From positions 5,583,502 through 5,647,501 of the forward strand of contig NZ_CP070356.1 of the NCBI RefSeq assembly GCF_016919445.1: a stretch of DNA of 64,000 nucleotides, read 5' to 3'. Both the position numbers and the translations under genes were made by a program. This document shows positions 1-9,300 of the stretch, piece by piece. The DNA is from Pseudomonas sp. PDNC002. Its GTDB lineage: Bacteria > Pseudomonadota > Gammaproteobacteria > Pseudomonadales > Pseudomonadaceae. The notes under the pieces are model-generated. The model was not told where the DNA came from and did not search any database. It saw nothing but the letters and a program-made list of their open reading frames with translations. The first letter of the stretch is position 1. Each line of letters starts with the position of its first letter.

Positions 1-333
1 GTAGACGGTCTTCAGCGGGGCGCCGTTGGCGCGGCTGAGCACGGCTGCGAGCCCTGCGGTGGAGGCGAAGTCGGTACTGCCGGCGTTGAGGTATTCCAGG
101 GAACGGTTGCTGCCCTGGCTGAACACCCAGCGCACTTCGGTGCCCTGCGGCTTGAGGGACTTCTCCAGCCAGCCGAAGTGTTTGAGCACCAGGCTGGTGG
201 GCGCGTAGTAGGCGTAGTCCAGGCGCACCTCCTTCGGTGCGTCGGCGGCTTGGGCGGGGCTGTTGTAGGCGCCGATCGGCAGGCTCGCGAGAAGAGCGAC
301 GGCCAGGCTGCGGCGCCAGGTGGAATGACCCAT
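1..333 (-). CDS. Sulfonate-type ABC transporter substrate-binding protein (C-terminal part outside the window)
   Basis: The 111 visible codons encode a Sec-type signal peptide of about 29 residues (basic start, hydrophobic core, ending near SPAQA). The mature start resembles SsuA/TauA-type periplasmic binding proteins, with VRLDYAYYAPTSLVLKHFG followed by a segment rich in N, S and G. Such proteins capture aliphatic sulfonates or related sulfur compounds in the periplasm for an ABC importer. The ATG at 333 follows an AAGGAG site, which fixes the start. The gene lies downstream of lsfA on the same strand. In P. aeruginosa lsfA also sits beside sulfonate-transport genes, which supports the call. 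The substrate cannot be told from this fragment, and a terminator at 443-468 suggests it has its own promoter. Confidence 0.75.
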   Translation of the reverse strand, partial: MGHSTWRRSLAVALLASLPIGAYNSPAQAADAPKEVRLDYAYYAPTSLVLKHFGWLEKSLKPQGTEVRWVFSQGSNRSLEYLNAGSTDFASTAGLAAVLSRANGAPLKTVY

Positions 334-442
334 GGTCGTTCTCCTTGGCGTGGGCTGGTGTCTTCTTCCCGTCTGGCGGGCAAGTCAGATCGTTGGAGGT
401 GGAGCGAATAAAAAAGCGCGGCGTGGTCCGCGCATGAAGAAT

Positions 443-468
443 AAAAAAGGGGCCGGCGTACCGGCCCG
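443..468 (-). terminator. Rho-independent terminator after lsfA
   Basis: On the minus strand GGGCCGG, a 4-nt loop and CCGGCCC are followed by a T-rich tract (read on the plus strand as AATAAAAAAG before the stem). It lies about 150 nt beyond the lsfA stop codon and before the binding-protein gene, so it would separate the two transcripts. Confidence 0.7.
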
Positions 469-620
469 ATTGACCGCTCGAGGTTGAGAAGCAGTAGCCC
501 GAAGCGCGCGAACTAGAGCCCGGCAAGGCGCCAACGGCAGTGAGAGCGGAGTGTGCTAGTGCACATGAGCATCTCGCTGCCGCTGGCAACGCGGGCTGGC
601 CGACGCGCAGCCGCTTCGGA

Positions 621-1259
621 TCACTTGTTCGGTTGCGGCGTCAGGCGCAGGTAGGGTTTGATCGCACGATAGCCTTTGGGGAAACGCTGCTTGATCTCGT
701 CCTCGTCCTTGAGCGAGGGCACGATCACCACGTCGTCGCCGTCCTGCCAGTTGCCCGGCGTGGCGACCTTGTGGTTGTCGGTGAGCTGCAGCGAATCGAT
801 GACGCGCAGGATTTCGTTGAAGTTGCGCCCGGTGCTCGCCGGGTAGGTGATGGTCAGGCGCACCTTCTTGTTCGGATCGATGACGAACAGCGAGCGCACC
901 GTCAGGGTGTCGTTGGCGTTCGGGTGGATCAGGTCATACAGCTCGGACACCTTGCGGTCGGCGTCGGCGATGATCGGGAAGTTGACCACGGTGTTCTGGG
1001 TCTCATTGATGTCCTCGATCCACTTCACGTGGGAGTCCACCGGGTCGACGGACAGGGCGATCACCTTGACGCCCTTGGCGGCGAACTGGTCCTTGAGCTT
1101 GGCGGTCAGGCCCAGCTCGGTGGTGCATACCGGGGTGAAGTCGGCCGGGTGGGAAAACAGAATGCCCCAGCTGTTGCCCAGCCATTCGTGGAAACGGATG
1201 CGGCCTTCGCTGGATTCCTGTTCGAAGTCGGGGGCGATGTCGCCAAGTCGCAAGCTCAT
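621..1259 (-). CDS. lsfA: 1-Cys peroxiredoxin LsfA
   Basis: This 212-residue cytoplasmic thiol peroxidase of the Prx6/1-Cys class reduces hydrogen peroxide and alkyl hydroperoxides. The peroxidatic cysteine is C45 in the motif HPADFTPVCTTELG. No other cysteine is present, as expected for a 1-Cys enzyme. The C-terminal extension typical of Prx6 proteins, ending around PYLRLTPQPNK, is complete. The start at 1259 is preferred over an upstream in-frame ATG because an AGGAGA site lies just before it. The roughly 290 bp upstream includes an AT-rich stretch near 1311-1340 that probably holds its promoter. In Pseudomonas, LsfA is linked to sulfate-starvation and oxidative-stress responses, which fits the neighbouring sulfonate-type binding protein. 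Confidence 0.93.
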   Translation of the reverse strand: MSLRLGDIAPDFEQESSEGRIRFHEWLGNSWGILFSHPADFTPVCTTELGLTAKLKDQFAAKGVKVIALSVDPVDSHVKWIEDINETQNTVVNFPIIADADRKVSELYDLIHPNANDTLTVRSLFVIDPNKKVRLTITYPASTGRNFNEILRVIDSLQLTDNHKVATPGNWQDGDDVVIVPSLKDEDEIKQRFPKGYRAIKPYLRLTPQPNK

Positions 1260-1553
1260 GGGTCTCTCCTTGTTCGTGTTGGTAGCCACTATGCACAAGG
1301 TCGGATCGCATTAAAAAGAATATATTTTGATTTTCTTATAACCAAAACCAGCTATTCCTGCCGACCGTGTTCCGGCTGTGCGGCGCGCCGGACACTGAGC
1401 ATAGTCAAGGGAGTGTGAAGGCTGGATGGCCAAGTGTTTCAACGCTGAAACGAAACCCGACCGTTCGTCGCCATCCCCCTGCGGCCCAGGCACGGCGGGG
1501 CTTTGCGACATACACTCGATGTAATTAATCCTTTAGCTTCGGGAGGTCAGTTC

Positions 1554-1763
1554 ATGTTGGGGCAACGCGTCGGCGATAATCAGGCGGCCACCCATTACCG
1601 CAGCGACCGAATCAGTTCGGTCAATGGCCAGTACTTCTTCTCCACTCGCGAGGGGACTCTGGAAGGCCCCTACTTCACCCGCTTCGATGCCGAGCGCGAG
1701 GTCATGCAATACATCACCCGGATGCAGCAGGCGGCGGGGTTGATGGCGCGGGTAGCGCACTGA
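1554..1763 (+). CDS. Small DUF6316-type protein
   Basis: A 69-residue soluble protein with the conserved core THYRSDRISSVNGQYFFSTRE followed by GTLEGPYFTRFDAE, which I recognise from small Pseudomonas proteins annotated DUF6316. The function is unknown. A start at TTG 1503 is possible, but GGGAGGT at 1541-1547 lies just ahead of the ATG at 1554, so the shorter form is preferred. No signal peptide or membrane segment is visible. The gene stands alone, is followed by a strong terminator at 1784-1818, and converges on the thiolase gene. Confidence 0.72.
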   Translation: MLGQRVGDNQAATHYRSDRISSVNGQYFFSTREGTLEGPYFTRFDAEREVMQYITRMQQAAGLMARVAH

Positions 1764-1783
1764 TCCTGAGCGGACGAAACATG

Positions 1784-1818
1784 AAAACCCCGGCTGGCGC
1801 CGGGGTTTTCTTTTTTGC
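1784..1818 (+). terminator. Rho-independent terminator of the DUF6316-type gene
   Basis: AAAACCCCGGC, loop TGGC, then GCCGGGGTTTTC and TTTTTT: an 11-bp perfect stem with a T tract, 20 nt after the stop codon. Confidence 0.93.
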
Positions 1819-1861
1819 GCCTCATGGCCCGCAGGAGCGGAACCATCAAACCCTGGTAATG

Positions 1862-1891
1862 AAAAAGCCCCCGACGTCTCCGCCAGGGGCT
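1862..1891 (-). terminator. Probable terminator of the thiolase gene
   Basis: On the minus strand AGCCCC and GGGGCT flank a GC-rich loop and are followed by TTTTTC. It lies about 75 nt past the thiolase stop codon. Confidence 0.7.
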
Positions 1892-1964
1892 CTCCAAAGC
1901 ACCCGCCGCTTGCGTGGAGCAGCCGGCGCCATTCGGGCGAGGGTTGCGCCCTCGCCCGCCGTGC

Positions 1965-3149
1965 TCAGCGAACGGCTTCGAACAGGCCGGAGGCGCCCAT
2001 GCCGCCGCCCACGCACATGGTGACGATGCCGTAGCGCAGGTTGCGGCGCTGCAGTTCGCGGACCAGGTGACCGACCTGGCGCGAGCCGGTCATGCCGAAG
2101 GGGTGGCCGATGGAGATGGAGCCACCGTTGACGTTGTACTTCTCGTTGTCGATCCCCAGGCGATCACGGGCATACAGGCACTGGGAGGCGAAGGCTTCGT
2201 TGAGCTCCCAGAGGTCAATGTCGGCGACTTGCAGGCCCTTGGCCTTGAGCAGCTTGGGTACCGAGAACACCGGGCCGATGCCCATCTCGTCCGGCTCGCA
2301 GCCGGCGACGGTGAAGCCACGGAAGAAGGCCTTGGGCTTGAGGCCCAGCTCCAGGGCTTTATCCAGGCTCATCACCAGGGTCATCGAGGCGCCGTCGGAC
2401 AGCTGGGAGGCGTTGCCGGCAGTAACCGAGCCGTCCTCGGCGAACACCGGCTTGAGGGAGTTCAGGCCTTCGAGGGTGGTTTCCGGGCGGTTGCAGTCGT
2501 CGCGGTCGACCACGGCGTCGAGGACTTTCTTCTCGCCGGTGGCCTTGTCTTCCACCAGGTACTTCACGCTCATCGGCACGATTTCGTCGTCGAACAGGCC
2601 TTCGGCCTGGGCGCGAGCGGTGCGCTGCTGGCTCTGCAGTGAGTACAGGTCCTGCTGCTCGCGGGTGACATTGTAGCGGCGGGCGACGATCTCGGCGGTC
2701 TGGCCCATGGGGTAGTAGATGCCAGGGAACTCGTCCTTCAGGCGCGGGTTAACGAAGTTGTCGAGGTTCTGCTTGCCCATGGTCAGGGTGATGGACTCGA
2801 CACCGCCGGCGACCAGGATGTCGCTGCAGCCCGAAGCCACCTGGTTGGCGGCGATGGCGATGGCCTGCAGGCCCGAGGAGCAGTAGCGGTTCAGGGTCAT
2901 GCCGGCGACATGGATGCCGAGCTTCGACAGCACCGCCGCGTTGCGGCCGATGTTGTGGCCCTGGGCGCCTTCGTTGGAGCCGGCACCGACCACGCAGTCG
3001 TCCACCAGCAGCGGATCGAGGTTGTTGCGCGCCAGCAGCGCGTCGATGCAATGGGCGACCATGTCGTCCGGACGGGTCATGTTGAATTTGCCACGGAAGG
3101 ACTTGGCCAGGCCGGTACGGACGCTGTCGACGATCACCACTTCGCGCAT
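1965..3149 (-). CDS. Acetyl-CoA C-acyltransferase (thiolase)
   Basis: This 394-residue type II thiolase would cleave 3-ketoacyl-CoA with CoA, or condense two acyl-CoAs, in the cytoplasm. The nucleophile is C90 in TLNRYCSSGLQA. The C-terminal catalytic motifs GHPFGMTG (His) and CVGGGMGASG (Cys) are both present, and the length is normal. An open frame extends upstream to 3518, but the ATG at 3149 starts the canonical MREVVIVDSVRTGLAKS and has a purine-rich site before it. The sequence matches the long-chain and branched acyl-CoA thiolases of Pseudomonas, and the position beyond lsfA matches PAO1. Chain-length preference cannot be read from the sequence. Confidence 0.9.
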   Translation of the reverse strand: MREVVIVDSVRTGLAKSFRGKFNMTRPDDMVAHCIDALLARNNLDPLLVDDCVVGAGSNEGAQGHNIGRNAAVLSKLGIHVAGMTLNRYCSSGLQAIAIAANQVASGCSDILVAGGVESITLTMGKQNLDNFVNPRLKDEFPGIYYPMGQTAEIVARRYNVTREQQDLYSLQSQQRTARAQAEGLFDDEIVPMSVKYLVEDKATGEKKVLDAVVDRDDCNRPETTLEGLNSLKPVFAEDGSVTAGNASQLSDGASMTLVMSLDKALELGLKPKAFFRGFTVAGCEPDEMGIGPVFSVPKLLKAKGLQVADIDLWELNEAFASQCLYARDRLGIDNEKYNVNGGSISIGHPFGMTGSRQVGHLVRELQRRNLRYGIVTMCVGGGMGASGLFEAVR

Positions 3150-3280
3150 GGGAAACCTCGTTGCTTGTTGTTGGACTGAGGGAAGGTGTGGTCCGAGCAT
3201 AAGCGGCGCTGAGGACACACCGCGACGATCATTCACCAGCCGTATAGCCGTGCCCCCACCCTCGTTGGGCAGGGACAAAC

Positions 3281-3309
3281 GAAACCGCCGCCCGAAGGCG
3301 GCGGTTTCG
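3281..3309 (-). terminator. Terminator of the giant adhesin gene
   Basis: GAAACCGCCGCC, loop CGAAG, then GGCGGCGGTTTC: a 12-bp perfect stem. On the minus strand it is followed by a TTTCGTTTG stretch. It starts about 16 nt after the adhesin stop codon. Confidence 0.8.
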
Positions 3310-3324
3310 CGGAGCGCGTGCAGG

Positions 3325-6300
3325 TCAGACGGTATCGGTCTTGATCGCGTGGTCACCCAGCAGGCCGTTGAGCACGGTGTGGGTATCCCCGGCGGAGAGC
3401 ACACCGTTGCCGACGTGGCCGGCGTATTTGGCGGAGAGGTCGACGTTGGCCAGGTCGATGGTCTGGGTCGCTGTACCGCCACTGGTGGGGCTGACGCCGA
3501 TGCTGGTGGTGCCCGCATTGACCGAGAAGGTCAGGTAGTGGGCGAGCGAGTCGGCGGTGGGCAGCGCGCCCTGCAGCAGGTCGGCCAGGTTCAGCGAGTC
3601 GCCTTCGGCGATGCTGAAATCCTTGACCACGTCGTGCCCGGTGTCGCCGGCCTTCCAGATGAACTCGTCGGCTCCGGTGCCGCCATACATGATGTCGTCG
3701 CCGGGTCCGCCGATCAGCTTGTCGTTGCCACCCTGGCCGAACATCAGGTCGTTGCCGGCCCCACCTTCGAGGATGTCGTTGCCGCCACGGGTGTCGCCGG
3801 CGACGTTCAACTGATCCGCATGCTGGACAATGTAGTTGGTCACCTGGGCCACCGTCGGCGCGCTGCCGTTGGTGGCGGTCAGGTAGTCCACCAGCGCCTG
3901 GTAGCCCTGGCCGTTGTGCGTGCCGGCGGCATGCCCGGCCCAGGCCAGCGAATCGGTGTTGATCACGTCACCGAAGATGATGTCGTTACCCGCGCCACCG
4001 ACCAGGTGGTCGTTGCCCACGGTCACCGGCGTGCTGGTGCTGAAGCCCTCCTGCAGCGCCGCCTGCAACTGCTCGGCGGTGTTGATGATCTGCGGCTGGC
4101 CGACGGCGGCGTTGATGGTCTGCCCGTCCAGCGTCACGGAGCCGTTGCCGGTGGTGTCGGTGTTGTCGAAGAACTTCAGGTAGTTGTTGTTGATGCCGTC
4201 GCCGATACCGATGGCATTGACGTCCACCGCATTGTCCCCGGTGAGCGCGCCGGCGTGGTGCAGCATGTCATTGCCGGAGGTGAGCGCGGCGTTGATGTCG
4301 TTGTAGTTGGTGGTGTCGCCCGAACCGCTGTTGCCGTTGTACACGGTGGGGTTGCCGTCGGTGAGGAAGAACGCCAGGTTGATGTAGCCGTGGGCCGCAT
4401 CGGCATGGTTGGTCGTCACCTGGGTGTTGAACCACTGCGAAGCGGCTTTCATCGCGTCGTCGTAGTTGGTCGCACCGTTGGCGCTGAGGGTGTTGATGGC
4501 GGCGATCAGGGCAGCCACGTTGGCGGTGGTGAGACCGTTGAAGGTGTTGACGTGGGAGTTGTCGCTGAACGACACCAGGCTGACGTTGATCACGCCGTCA
4601 TGGCCCTTGATGGAGTTCACCAGGTTGATCAGCGCGTTCTTCGCCAGTGCCATCCGCGATATGCCGCTGCCGGAACCGTCGGCCATGCTGCCGGAGGTGT
4701 CGACGATCAGCGAGATGTTGTAGTTCTTGCCCGGCTGGGTATAGACCGACACCCCGCCGGCATCGCCGATCAGCACGTCATTGCCGCCGCTGCCGTTGAT
4801 CTGCCCCGCCTTGTCCGCATCCAGCGGGCTGGGGATGGTGTGCAGAGTGGACGAGCCGTCGACATCGCCACTGTTGCTGCCCACCACCAGGATCGGCTGG
4901 CCGTACTTCAGGCAGATGTTGAGGTTGGCCGACGCGGTATCGCCATCGCCATCGATGATGGTGTATTTGAACACCTCGCTGATCTGCCCGCTTTCCGGGA
5001 ACTGCACGCCGGCCTTGGAGGCATAGGTGTAGTCGCCGGCATGGTGGCCGCTCACGTCCTTGAGGTAGACGGTCAGCGTGCCGCTGCTGGTCTGGATCGT
5101 CAGCAGGCCGCTGCCGGTGTTGTAGCTGCCGGTGGCCGAGGTGGCGTTGGGGTTCACGTTGGTCAGGTTGCCCGAAGCATCCACCGCGAACTTCTCACCA
5201 CCGAATTCGACCTGGGTGATGCGCACGGTGCCGTCGGCGCTCACGGGCAGGTCGTTGGCCAACAGGTTGCCGCTCACCGAGTCGATGGTCACCAGGTTCT
5301 GCAGGGTGGCCGTCAGGTCGGCAGGCTTGGTGACGATGATCGGATCACCGGTGTTGGTGACGCCCTTGAGGTCCGCATCGGTGATCGAGGCGCCCAGCCC
5401 CACGGCGTAGGCATCCACGTGGTTGGTGGCGTCATTGTTGTCGCCGTCCGGGTTGGCCAGGAAGCCTTTCCACTGGGTGATCGCCGTGTTGGTGTCGCCC
5501 ACCGTCGGCTCGCCATCGGAGATGAAGTACACACGGTTGATCGCCGCCGGATCGTGGCCGCTGGCGGTGATGTCGGAGGTGACATTGGTCTTGGCCAGGT
5601 CCAGGGCGGCCTGGTAGTTGGTATCTCCGCTGGCGCTGAGGCCGTTGATCTTGCTCACCAGCGCGGTGTACTGCGCATCCGAGGTGCCGGTGAAGTTGAA
5701 GTCGCCCAGGTCCTTGGCGGTGCTGGCGAAGCTCAGTAGCGACACGTGGATGGCAATGCCCATGGCGGCGTACTGCTGCAGCATGCTCACCAGCGCCGCC
5801 TTGGCATTGGCCAGCTTGTCGCCCTGCATGCTGCCGGAGACGTCCACCACCAGCGTCAGGTTTACCGCCGGCGGCGCCTGCTGCACCAGGCAGCGCGGCG
5901 AGTCGTCCACCGCGGTCGGGCCGTCGTCGAGGAAGCTGAGCTTGCTGCCCAGGTCAATGTTGGCGGACTTCGTGTCGCCGTCGCCATCGGTCACCGTGGC
6001 GGCGAGGCCGATCTTGCCGGTGACCAGGCTCAGCGAGTCGTTCGGATCGCTGCCATTGGGGTGCTTGAGCGCCAGCTGCTGATCGAGCTTGACCACACCG
6101 GTGCTGCTGTTGAGCGTCACGGTGAAGGCGGTCGCCCCGCCAGTGCCGCCGACGCGGCCCTCGACCTGGGTGTCGCTGACCTTGACCAGCACGATGTTCT
6201 GCCCGTCGGTGGTCTGCAGGCCGCTCTGGGTGCCGTTGGTGGCGGTGAGGCTGTATGTCGTGCTGCCACCGTCGGCACCGGGATTGGCGGTGAAGGCGCT

Positions 6301-9300
6301 GCTGAAGTTGGCCGTGGCATCGACGTCCAGGTGCGTCTCGTCGACGGTGAGGCTCGGCGCGGCGTTGGCGTCCGCAGTGATGCTCGGACCGTCGTCGTGG
6401 AAGCTCAGCTTGCTGCCCAGATCGAGGCTGGCGGACTTCGAGTCGCCGTCGCCATCGGTAATGGTGGCGGTCAGGCTGATCTTGCCGCTGGCGATGCCCA
6501 GGACATCGTTGGGGTCGTTGGCGTCCGAATGCTTGAGCGCCATCTGCTGGTCGAGGGTCACGCTGCCATTGCTCAGCGTCAGGGTGAAGGCGATCGCCCC
6601 GCCCTGCCCGCCGACCCGGCCGACCACGCCGTTGCCTTCGTTGTACAGGTAGATCTTGTCGCCATTGGTCACGCGCAGACCGCTGTCGCTGCCGTCCTGC
6701 GCCGCGACCACCTTGTACACCAGGGTGCCCGCGCCATCGGCGCCGTAGCTGCTGGTGAACAGGCTGGTGACATTGGCGCTGGCATCGGAACCCAGGGTGG
6801 ACTCGTCCACCACCAGGGCCGGAGCGCCCTGCGCGCTGGCGGTGATGCTCGGGCCGTCGTCGTGGAAGGTCAGCTGGCTGCCCAGTTCGACACTGGCGCT
6901 GTGGGAGTCACCGTCGCCATCGGTGATGGTAGCGGTCAGGCTGATCTTGCCGCTGGCGATGCTCAGGGCATCGTTGGGGTCGTTGGCGTCCGAATGCTTG
7001 AGCGCCATCTGCTGGTCGAGGGTCACGGTGCCGTTGTTCACCGTGACGGTGAAGGCGACAGCGCCGCCCTGCCCGCCAACCCGGCCGACCACACCATTAC
7101 CTTCGTTGTACAGGTAGATCTTGTCGCCGTTGGTGACGCGCAGGCCGCTATCGCTGCCATCCTGCGTCGCCGTCACCTGATACACCAGCGAACCGGCGCC
7201 ATCGGCACCGTAGTTGGTGGTGAACAGGCTGGTGACGCTGGCACTGGCATTGGTGCCCAGGCTGCTCTCGTCCACCACCAGGGCCGGACCGTGGTCCTGA
7301 TTGGCGACGATGGTCGGGCCATCGTCGTAGAACACCAGCTTGCTGCCCAGATCGATGTGGGCGCTGTCGGTGTCACTGTCGCCATCGGTGATGGTGGCGG
7401 TGAGGGTGATCTTGCCGGCAGCGATGCTCAGCCCTTCGTCATCGTTATGGGTGTCGGGGTGAATGAAGGCCACGCGCTGATCCAGCGTGAGCGCACCGCC
7501 ATCGGGACGAACCACGAAGGCGACCGCGCCGGTACCTTCGACCTTGCCCACCACGCCGTTGCCATCGTTGAACAGCAGGATGCGTGCGCCACTGGCGCTT
7601 TCACGCAGGCCACTGTCCGTGCCGTCCTGGGCCACGCTGACCTTGTAGGTGATCGAACCCGGACCATCGGCGCCGAAGTGCGCGTCGAACAGTTGCGACA
7701 CCAGGCTGGCCTCGACACGCGCATCGCTGCCCAGCGTGGACTCGTCCACCTCCAGGCGGATGTCGGCCTCGGTGCACGGCTGGATGCACGGACCATCGTC
7801 GAGGAAGGTCAGCTTGCCGCCCAGGTCGATGTGGGCATTGGCGCTGTCGCCGTCCTTGTCGGTAATGGTGGCGGTGAGGGTGATCTTGTCGGCGCCGATG
7901 CTCAGCGGATCGTTCGAGTCGCTGGTCACCGGGTGTACCAGGGCGCGCTGCTGGTCCAGGGTGATCGCGCCATTGTTGAGCGTCACGCTGAAGGCCACCA
8001 GGTTGGTGCCCTCCACGCGTCCTTCGACACCGTTGACGGTGTTGAAGAGGAAGATCTTGCCGCCGGTGGCGGTGTCCTTCAGCCCACTGTCGGTACCGTC
8101 GGTGGTCGTCAGTTTGTAGCTGATCGAACCGGCGCCATCATTGCCGAAGTGAGCATTGAACAACGCTGCGACGTCGCCGGCCGATGCCTTGTCGTCGGCA
8201 CCCAGCTTGGTCTCGTCGACCGTCAGCTTGATATCGGCATCGGTGCACGGCTCGATGCTCGGGCCATCGTCGTAGAACACCATCTTGCTGCCCAGGTCGA
8301 CATGGGCCGAGGCGCTGTCGCCATCCTTGTCGGTGATGGTGGCGGTGAGGGTGATCTTGCCGCTGTCCAGACGCAGCGGATCATCCGGATCGCTGGCGTC
8401 CGGATGCAGCAGCGCCAGGCGCTGGTCGAGCTGCAGCGCGCCGTGGTCCTCGCTGACCACGAAGGCGATGGCATTGCTGCCTTCGACACGCCCCACCACG
8501 GTGCCGCTCTCGTTGAACAGCAGGATGCGGTCACCGCTGGACGACTCGCGCAGGCCACTGTCGGTGCCATCCACCGTGCTGACCTTGTAGGTGATGGTGC
8601 CCGCGCCATCGGCGCCGAAGTGCGACTCGAACAGCAGGGAAACCAGGCTGGATTCGACGCGGGCATCGTTGTCGAAATTGGTCTCGTCCACTTCCAGGCT
8701 GATGTCGTACTGGGTGGCCGGCTGGATGCACGGACCGTCGTCGAGGAAGGTCAGCTTGCTGCCCAGATCGAGGTGGGCGCTGGCGCTATCGCCGTCCTTG
8801 TCGGTGATGGTCGCGGTGAGCGTGACCTTGCCGTCCAGGCTCAGGGCGTCATTGGCATTGGTGGTATCCGGATGCGCCAGGGCACGTAGCTGTTCCAGGG
8901 TGACCTTGCCATCGCCATCGATGGTCACGCGGAAGGCCACGGTGCTGGTGCCTTCCAGGCGACCTTCCACACCATTGGCGGTGTTGTAGAGGAAGATCTT
9001 GCTGCCGGTGGCGGTGTCCTTCAGGCCGCTGTCGGTGTTGTCGGCGGCACTGAGCTTGTACTCGATGCTGCCGGCACCGTCGGCGCCATAGTGGGCGTTG
9101 AACAGGTCGGCCACGGAGTCGCTGGTGGCCGGTTGGCCGAGGTGGGTTTCATCCACGGTCAGCTTGATGTCGGCGTCCTGGCACGGGGTGATGCTCGGGC
9201 CGTCATCGAGGAAGGTCAGCTTGCTGCCCAGGTCGATGTGGGCCGTGGCGCTGTCGCCATCCTTGTCGGTGATGGTCGCGGTCAGGGTGATCTGGCCGCT

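Noticed and set aside
2899..8889. Two long plus-strand frames (946 and 1047 codons) opposite the adhesin
   Set aside because: They run antisense to the repeat-rich adhesin gene, and their compositions (V, G, H, Q-rich) are what antisense reading of such DNA produces. No start sites or domains.
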